51,821 bases of DNA from assembly GCF_000156655.1 (NCBI RefSeq), contig NZ_DS996841.1:67818-119638 (forward strand), written 5' to 3'. A program made the position numbers and the translations under genes. Of this stretch, positions 46,574-51,821 are shown in pieces. Source of the stretch: Holdemanella biformis DSM 3989 (lineage in GTDB: Bacteria; Bacillota_I; Bacilli_A; Erysipelotrichales; Erysipelotrichaceae). How positions within the stretch are numbered: position 1 is the first letter of the stretch; every line of letters begins with the position of its first letter. The notes beneath the pieces are model-generated. The model saw nothing but the letters and a program-made list of their open reading frames with translations, was not told the DNA's origin and did not search any database.

Positions 46574-47794
46574 ATGAAACAAGATTTGATTTATACACAC
46601 ACCTACAAACAGACATTGCATATGACAACAGGTTTAAAGTCCCATCTTGAAATATTAAGTAAAGATCGACAGACTTTATCCGATCTTTTATATAATGTCA
46701 GTCAAAACAATCCCTTTTTAGAATACACTCCCAGTCAAGATATCCAACAATATCTTGAAACCGGCATATCCAATAAACCGAGTCTAAAGGATGAACTTTA
46801 TTTGCAGCTGCATACAAGCACCAAAAAATACAATGAACCCATTGCCAATTATATTATTGAATCCTTAGATAGTCATGGTTTCTTTGATCAAGATATCCAT
46901 ACTGTCCTATCGGACTTAAAATGCACTAAAGCCCAATTTGAAGAAACACTCTCTTTCATTCAAACCTTTGAACCTATTGGTGTGGCTGCTAAAAACAGTA
47001 TTGATTCTTTAATGATTCAATTAAAAACAAAAGGCTATACAGTCGCATACACGATTTTAAAGAATTATTCAAAAGAACTTGAAGAAAAAGATTTCTATAC
47101 AATTTCTGAATCTTTAGATATACCTTATGAAACTGTATTTGATGAATTAGCACACATGCAAGAGTGCAATCCATTTCCTTGCAGTGAATATGACACAGAA
47201 AGTACGACAAATTTAGCTTTACCTGAATTCACAATTGAAATTGATGAAGATCAATTAAAAATCATCCCCAAAGAAATGGGAAATCTATCGCTTCATTGTG
47301 AAGAAGTAAAATTGTCAAAAGAAGCTAAAAAATATTTAAATGAAGCTAAATTTTATATAGATAGTATCAACCGGCGAAATAAAACCATTCTTTTACTCGC
47401 AAATATCTTAATTACCCATCAAAAGAATTATTTTCTATTTCAAGATGATTTAAAAGAATGCACACTTAAAGAAATTGCTGAAGAATCAGGCTACTCGATT
47501 TCAACCGTTTCTAGGACTCTGAGTGATAAATATTATGAATTTAATGATCATATGTATCCTGTAAAAGATTTATTTATTTCAAAGACACACAAAGGAAGCA
47601 GTAAAGACTCGATTCAAAAAGCCATTCAATTATTGATTGAAGTGGAAAATCCAGAAAATCCTCTACAAGATGAAGAAATTGTAGAAGAACTTAAAAATAT
47701 GGAACTCTACGCATCCAGAAGAACCATATCAAAATATCGAAAGGAATTAAATATTCCCAATTCAAAACAAAGAAAAAAGGCGAGACTCTACTAA
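46574..47794 (+). CDS. rpoN: RNA polymerase sigma-54 factor
   Basis: A 406-residue sigma-54, slightly short for the family. The activator-contact region I is at the N-terminus (MTTGLKSHLEILSKDRQTL), the helix-turn-helix in LKEIAEESGYSISTVSRTL, and the RpoN box near residues 378-392 (ASRRTISKYRKELNIPN), which recognises the -24 element. The ATG at 46574 has no SD and lies only a few bases after a likely -10, suggesting a leaderless mRNA. It is divergent from the LevR-like gene, forming one compact sigma-54 regulatory unit. Confidence 0.95.
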   Translation: MKQDLIYTHTYKQTLHMTTGLKSHLEILSKDRQTLSDLLYNVSQNNPFLEYTPSQDIQQYLETGISNKPSLKDELYLQLHTSTKKYNEPIANYIIESLDSHGFFDQDIHTVLSDLKCTKAQFEETLSFIQTFEPIGVAAKNSIDSLMIQLKTKGYTVAYTILKNYSKELEEKDFYTISESLDIPYETVFDELAHMQECNPFPCSEYDTESTTNLALPEFTIEIDEDQLKIIPKEMGNLSLHCEEVKLSKEAKKYLNEAKFYIDSINRRNKTILLLANILITHQKNYFLFQDDLKECTLKEIAEESGYSISTVSRTLSDKYYEFNDHMYPVKDLFISKTHKGSSKDSIQKAIQLLIEVENPENPLQDEEIVEELKNMELYASRRTISKYRKELNIPNSKQRKKARLY

Positions 47795-47802
47795 ATCTCG
47801 CC
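47774..47802 (-). terminator. Terminator facing the minus strand after rpoN
   Basis: GGCGAGA and TCTCGCC perfect arms. The T run (six T then C) follows only in the minus direction, so it ends a leftward transcript from the 47.8-48.0 kb gap rather than rpoN, though the stem may also slow rpoN transcription. Confidence 0.6.
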
Positions 47803-47816
47803 CCTTACCTTGTTCT

Positions 47817-47960
47817 CTACAAACTTTTTAAATAGTTTTCAACATTTAAATACTGAATAGTATCCATTTCTGTATTTTCTCCACGATAAATCAATAACAT
47901 GAAAAAGAGGCAACATTACATTACTTCTATAGTTTCACATACAATTTTTTCAACTTCCAT
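47817..47960 (-). pseudogene. Possible small RNA or gene remnant
   Basis: A minus-strand frame reads MEVEKIVCETIEVM, then TAA (47916-47918), then continues in the same frame to another stop at 47817-47819, with an ATG at 47900 starting MLLIYRGENTEMDTIQYLN. The first ATG has no SD and lies only 4 bases after a TATAAT. The parts may be a gene remnant, or the short transcript (about 180 nt from a promoter at 47964 to the terminator at 47774) may be non-coding. I cannot assign a function. Confidence 0.3.
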
Positions 47961-47963
47961 TTT

Positions 47964-48005
47964 ATTATACCCTTTATACCCATTACCCATTTTATAGGGG
48001 GTATA
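47964..48005 (-). promoter_or_regulatory. TATAAT with repeated GGGTAT/ATACCC boxes
   Basis: Minus strand carries ATACCCCCTATA, then GGGTAATGGGTATAAAGGG, then TATAAT (rc 47964-47969). Inverted ATACCC/GGGTAT boxes around a promoter resemble CsoR/CstR-type metal- or persulfide-sensor operators, but no such regulator is in the window. The likeness is weak evidence. Confidence 0.3.
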
Positions 48006-48036
48006 AAAAAAGGAGACGATTAATAAATATCGCCTC
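48006..48036 (-). terminator. Terminator of the second MATE gene
   Basis: Minus strand GAGGCGAT and ATCGTCTC arms then seven T. It overlaps the MATE stop codon and is nearly identical to 38345-38380. Confidence 0.8.
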
Positions 48037-49363
48037 TTACTAGTTTTTTTGAATATATATGATAATACCCCATCAATAGTGCCGCATTTACGATCCATGT
48101 CAATGGCCAACCCAAGAATACAGTAATTAATTCCGAACTAAATTGTGTTGCCACAAATAAATAGACTTGTCTTAAAATAACGAAACATAAAATCATTGAA
48201 TACATTGGTACTTTAGATAAACCAACACCTCTTAAAGCACCTGCAGTAATATGGGATAAAGGAAGGAAGATATAGCCTGGCGCAAAGACAGAAATCATAG
48301 TCACACCAGCTACAATCACATCTTTATCTTGTGAGAATAATCCAACTAAGAACTCTCCATTTGTATAAATCAAGAAGGCTCCTAACGCGATGATTATTTC
48401 ACACATCAATAATGTTGTATACAAGCCTTTTCTTACACGCTTATAGTTTTGAGCCCCATAATTCTGTCCCACAAACGTTGTGATAGCCATCGAGAAACTT
48501 TGAATTGGAAGCTGCAAGAAACCATCTAGTTTTGTAGTTGTACTATACCCTGCAACAGCAGCCGATCCAAATTTAGAAATATACGATTGAACAATCACAT
48601 TGGAAAAAGAAACTATACTATTTTGTAGAGCTGCCGGTATTCCAATCGAAATAATTCTTGATAGAATGGGCTTTGAAAAACGAATCTTAGAAATATATAC
48701 CTTATACTCTTTATCTGTATGCATCAATTCATGCATGACTAGAATGGCAGAAACAAGCTGTGCCAAAGTTGTCGCAATACCAACACCGGCAACACCTAAA
48801 TGAAAGTAGATCACAAACACAAAGTCTAATACAATATTGACTAAACTCGATACGACTAAGTAAATCAACGGATTTTTACTATCGCCCAAAGCTCTTAAAA
48901 TTCCGGCTCCCATATTATAAATTAATGAAAAGGACACACCCGCAAAATAAATTTGAAGATAGATCACGGCCAAAGGTAAAACTTCTTTAGGAGAACCAAT
49001 CATAACTAAGATGGGTTTAGAAAGGGCAATACCCAATATTGTGAATAAGACACATAAAACTAAAGTTAAAGCTAAAGATGTATGAATGGAATCCTGCATC
49101 TTCTTTGTTTCTTTGGCTCCAAAATATTGTGCAATCACAACACCAGCACCCGTTGATAATCCCATAAAGAATCCAACTAACATATTAATGATGGAAGTCG
49201 ATTGTCCTACGGCGGCAAGGGCATGTGAACTGACAAAGTTTCCTACCACATATGAATCGACTGTATTGTATAATTGTTGAAATAAATTTCCAACCAGTAA
49301 TGGTAAAGAAAATATCAATATTGATTTCCATATGCTTCCCTTTAATAAATCTGTGCTTTCCAA
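48020..49363 (-). CDS. MATE-family efflux transporter (second copy)
   Basis: A MATE transporter of about 447 residues from a TTG at 49363; the family opening GSIWKSILIFSLPLLVGNLF and QQLYNTVDSYVVGNF begins shortly after. No ATG fits: GGGAAGG lies 9 bases before the TTG, and a GTG at 49372 is the alternative. It has about 12 helices and is distinct from the copy at 29481. Longer frames to 49495 start inside the spacer after the ZIP gene. It may export drugs or metabolites. Confidence 0.85.
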   Translation of the reverse strand: MESTDLLKGSIWKSILIFSLPLLVGNLFQQLYNTVDSYVVGNFVSSHALAAVGQSTSIINMLVGFFMGLSTGAGVVIAQYFGAKETKKMQDSIHTSLALTLVLCVLFTILGIALSKPILVMIGSPKEVLPLAVIYLQIYFAGVSFSLIYNMGAGILRALGDSKNPLIYLVVSSLVNIVLDFVFVIYFHLGVAGVGIATTLAQLVSAILVMHELMHTDKEYKVYISKIRFSKPILSRIISIGIPAALQNSIVSFSNVIVQSYISKFGSAAVAGYSTTTKLDGFLQLPIQSFSMAITTFVGQNYGAQNYKRVRKGLYTTLLMCEIIIALGAFLIYTNGEFLVGLFSQDKDVIVAGVTMISVFAPGYIFLPLSHITAGALRGVGLSKVPMYSMILCFVILRQVYLFVATQFSSELITVFLGWPLTWIVNAALLMGYYHIYSKKLVRGDIY

Positions 49364-49458
49364 CGCCTTCACCCTTCCCAAAAGAAAATGCAGAATTCCA
49401 TATTGGTCTTCTACATAATGTAAAATAATATTAACTCTTTTCTGAAAAAATTGAAAGC

Positions 49459-50205
49459 TTATCCTAAAATTACATCCAATACCATCATCACACAAAATCC
49501 AAACAAGAAAGAAATTGTTGGAAGATTCGAATGTTTTCCTTGAGCCATTTCAGGAACAAGTTCTTCAATCACCACAAACAACATGGCTCCTGCCGCAAAA
49601 CTTAAACAAAACGGTAAACATTGTAAGATCCAATTTGAAAACAAAATTGTGAAAAAACCAAATATAGGTTCTACAATACCCGATAATGAACCTATCAAAA
49701 ATGCCTTATGTTTTGAAAAGCCATTGCTCTTTAAGGGTAAAGATAAAATAGCGCCTTCCGGAAAATTTTGTATCGCAATCCCAATGGATAAAGCTAAAGC
49801 CGCATATATACTTCCTGTTCGAATTGCTTGTGCTAGTACTATACCAACAGCCATTCCTTCTGGAATATTATGCAAAGTTACCGCAAATACTAGCTTTGTG
49901 GTTTTCTTAAAATGCGATTCTTTTCCCTCTTCATCATTTGTTCCAGGATGCATATGAGGAACAATACAATCTAAGAAAAGAAGTAATAAAGCTCCTAAGA
50001 ATATGCCAAGTACAATAATCAAAATATTCTTTTCTTGTTCCATCGCTGGAATCAATAAAGACCAAATACTAGCAGCCACCATGACACCAGAGGCAATACC
50101 TGAAAAGCATCTAGATAAAAGTTCATTCTTTTTATTTTTGATAAAGTACACAATGGCTGAGCCTAAAGTAGTACCAAAAAAAGGAATTAGTAATCCTAAC
50201 CACAT
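49459..50205 (-). CDS. ZIP-family metal transporter
   Basis: A 248-residue membrane protein of the ZIP (ZupT/GufA-like) family that imports divalent metals such as Zn, Mn or Fe. The paired metal-site motifs HNIPEG and NFPEG in adjacent helices are intact, with a His-rich loop (VPHMHPGTNDEE) before them. ATG at 50205 with GGTGATG upstream; longer in-frame starts to 50217 overlap that SD. It lies between the carboxypeptidase and MATE genes on the same strand. Confidence 0.88.
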   Translation of the reverse strand: MWLGLLIPFFGTTLGSAIVYFIKNKKNELLSRCFSGIASGVMVAASIWSLLIPAMEQEKNILIIVLGIFLGALLLLFLDCIVPHMHPGTNDEEGKESHFKKTTKLVFAVTLHNIPEGMAVGIVLAQAIRTGSIYAALALSIGIAIQNFPEGAILSLPLKSNGFSKHKAFLIGSLSGIVEPIFGFFTILFSNWILQCLPFCLSFAAGAMLFVVIEELVPEMAQGKHSNLPTISFLFGFCVMMVLDVILG

Positions 50206-50247
50206 AATCATCACCATAGTCAGTTTAAACTAATTCCTTTATATACG

Positions 50248-51420
50248 TCAATTCAAACGCAAATTATATGCAAATCCATGATGCTCAATATAATCCTCTA
50301 AGATCCATCCTTTATCATGAATTTCTTTAGCGGCTTCTTTTCCTACATATCTAAAATGCCATGGCTCATTTGTAGCACCTGTTCTATCACCTGCATTTTC
50401 TGGGAAACGCAAAATAAATCCATATTTATAGGCATTTTCTTCAACCCAATTATAGTCTGGTGTTTCACCAAATGTCCCATACGTTCCATCCATTACACTT
50501 TGACTTGTTAGATCCACACTCAATCCGCATTGGTGTTCACTTGATCCTGGAACAGAAACTAAACTTGCCGCATAAGCCGCTTCATACATCGCAAAATATT
50601 CATTATAAACAGCTAATTGCGTTTTATAAGAACGATACGAACTCTTAATCGCAATACTATACCCTTGTTTCAAGCCATCCTTATACATATTTTCAAGTGC
50701 CGTTGCCGCGCAATCTCTTAATTGCCCCACTTCACTTTCATAAGGAATATTTACATCTCTTAAATCACTTGGTACATAATCACTTGGAACACTAAAACCA
50801 TTCTTAATTAAAACCAACATATTTGAAGGATCCTCAATGGTATATGTACGATCATCACGCTTACTTGAATCAATGCCTGGATAAGAAACGGTTAATACAG
50901 CTTTTAATGGTTTGAATCCAGAATCTACATATTCCTTGATATCTTTGATTTGTGCCCCTTTAATTGCCAAATATTTCTCTGCCTTTTTATAAGGTACACT
51001 AGCCGAGATCAATGTATCCAAATTTGAAATGGTATATACATCTGAATTTTTAAACAATACATCTTTTGTATATCCTAAATAATTCAAATCTTCCATTCTT
51101 TCATAGTAAGAATCAATATAATAAACAACTTTCTTCACACTCTTTTTTGAAGCCCTGTAATATTCATCATACAATAAATAATGCGAATCATTTTTAACCT
51201 TATCCCACTTTGAAATATCAATAATTTGATCATAGTCCAAGATATCTTTGATGTCATCTTTTTCTAATTTTAATACAACTTTCTTATCTTCTTTATGATA
51301 TCCCTTAATACTCAATCGAATACTTGTAAAATTCGCAATCAATAATGCGATACAAATCACTGGAATCAACACGACAATTGCGATTCTTTTTCTATTCACT
51401 TTTCTTTTTACCTTTTTCAT
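50248..51420 (-). CDS. Membrane-anchored D-alanyl-D-alanine carboxypeptidase (VanY/LdcB type)
   Basis: A 390-residue peptidoglycan peptidase. A basic N-terminus and one helix (about residues 12-32, IAIVVLIPVICIALLIANF) anchor it outside the membrane. The C-terminal VanY domain has the zinc motif SSEHQCGLSVDL (His, Asp) and EPWHFRYV (Trp-His), with RFPENAGDRTG between them. It trims D-Ala or modified stem-peptide ends during wall maturation. The N-terminal 170 residues are not recognised. ATG at 51420 has GGTGA upstream; a longer frame to 51465 overlaps the promoter. Confidence 0.88.
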   Translation of the reverse strand: MKKVKRKVNRKRIAIVVLIPVICIALLIANFTSIRLSIKGYHKEDKKVVLKLEKDDIKDILDYDQIIDISKWDKVKNDSHYLLYDEYYRASKKSVKKVVYYIDSYYERMEDLNYLGYTKDVLFKNSDVYTISNLDTLISASVPYKKAEKYLAIKGAQIKDIKEYVDSGFKPLKAVLTVSYPGIDSSKRDDRTYTIEDPSNMLVLIKNGFSVPSDYVPSDLRDVNIPYESEVGQLRDCAATALENMYKDGLKQGYSIAIKSSYRSYKTQLAVYNEYFAMYEAAYAASLVSVPGSSEHQCGLSVDLTSQSVMDGTYGTFGETPDYNWVEENAYKYGFILRFPENAGDRTGATNEPWHFRYVGKEAAKEIHDKGWILEDYIEHHGFAYNLRLN

Positions 51421-51436
51421 AAACTCACCAAGAATC

Positions 51437-51465
51437 ATTATATAGAATAAGAACTTGAAAAACAA
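51437..51465 (-). promoter_or_regulatory. Sigma-A promoter of the carboxypeptidase gene
   Basis: Minus strand TTGTTT, 17-base spacer, TATAAT (rc 51437-51442). Confidence 0.65.
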
Positions 51466-51518
51466 ATGGGCTTCATTTACAAAACATTTTCATCTTATAT
51501 GTAATATTTTTCACAACG

Positions 51519-51527
51519 TGATACAAT
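51519..51527 (+). promoter_or_regulatory. Extended -10 of the amidohydrolase gene
   Basis: Plus strand TGATACAAT about 20 bases before the ATG at 51547. Confidence 0.45.
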
Positions 51528-51546
51528 AGATTCTAGAGGTGATTAT

Positions 51547-51821
51547 ATGTTATTCAAGAACGCAACCATTTATACAATGGAACAAGAACCTTTTGTAGGC
51601 GATTTTAAAATCGATAAGGGTGTATTTACACAAGTAGGAAAAAATCTAACACCAGATGTTGGTGAAGATGTACAAGATTTAAATGGACTCTTTGTATTTC
51701 CTGGTTTAGTTGAAAGTCATTGTCATTTAGGTATGGAAGAAACAGCCATTCGCTTTGAAGGTGATGATGTCAACGAAATCACAGATCCAATTACCCCAAA
51801 TATGCGCGGTATTGATGGATG
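51547..51821 (+). CDS. Amidohydrolase (imidazolonepropionase-like), truncated by window end
   Basis: The first 91 residues or so of an intact-looking amidohydrolase. The N-terminal beta strands (MLFKNATIYTMEQEPF) lead to VFPGLVESHCHLGMEE, where the HxH metal motif after PGLVES is complete. AGGTGAT precedes the ATG. The rest lies beyond the window. Several metal-dependent amidohydrolases begin this way, so the substrate cannot be fixed. It is an intact relative of the short protein at 25823-26548, which lacks these histidines. Confidence 0.82.
   Translation, partial: MLFKNATIYTMEQEPFVGDFKIDKGVFTQVGKNLTPDVGEDVQDLNGLFVFPGLVESHCHLGMEETAIRFEGDDVNEITDPITPNMRGIDG

Noticed and set aside
47916-48110. 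64-aa minus-strand frame overlapping the end of the second MATE gene
   Set aside because: It runs antiparallel in frame to a strong terminator and the MATE tail, has no SD, and its first half is a shadow of the MATE coding sequence.

Overview
This window is AT-rich DNA from a low-GC Gram-positive bacterium (Bacillota). Gene order (pcrA-ligA-camS-gatC-gatA-gatB), a T-box leader on metG, a CamS-type lipoprotein, mannose-family PTS loci and the general protein style suggest a gut-associated Erysipelotrichia-like organism. That placement is inference, not a database result. Nearly everything is encoded on the minus strand. Starts given here were often moved downstream of the longest open frame because a Shine-Dalgarno (SD) sequence decides them.

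Layout. 1-2.1 kb: two small membrane proteins and a membrane diguanylate cyclase. 2.1-8.6 kb: metG with its T-box, an RDD-PHP membrane phosphoesterase, a secreted FIVAR-repeat protein and dxr. 8.6-15 kb: a cyclase/hydrolase, a GGDEF gene broken by an in-frame stop, glgP, an orphan winged-helix regulator, a peptidase E-like protein and a membrane-anchored unknown. 15-23.4 kb: the conserved gatB/gatA/gatC/camS/ligA/pcrA cluster. 23.4-31.5 kb: unknown proteins, an rRNA methyltransferase-like gene, a degenerate amidohydrolase, an alpha/beta hydrolase, a non-coding array of 33-bp repeats, an AAA/PD-(D/E)XK protein, a MATE transporter and a HAD phosphatase.

31.5-47.8 kb is the most interesting part: two complete mannose-family PTS operons back to back, each with SIS-domain sugar-phosphate enzymes and HAD phosphatases, but with different control. 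The right-hand operon (38.4-43.7 kb) begins at a clear sigma-54 promoter (GG-N10-GC) and is flanked by its LevR-like activator (AAA+ with GAFTGA, PRDs, EIIA/EIIB-like domains) and by rpoN itself. Its SIS enzymes, one ending in an HPMEIRRYYRRLEY tail, make it resemble the Salmonella Gfr (fructoselysine/glucoselysine) system. The left-hand operon (31.5-36.9 kb) has a sigma-A promoter overlapped by TTGGTATAC boxes. The same boxes precede a GntR/HutC regulator gene that is co-transcribed with a stand-alone UTRA (ligand-binding) protein lacking any DNA-binding domain. The EIID gene of the left operon carries a frameshift near its 3' end.

47.8-51.8 kb: a possible short transcript or gene remnant, a second MATE transporter, a ZIP metal transporter, a VanY-type D,D-carboxypeptidase and the start of an intact amidohydrolase.

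No rRNA, tRNA, CRISPR array, insertion sequence or prophage genes were recognised.
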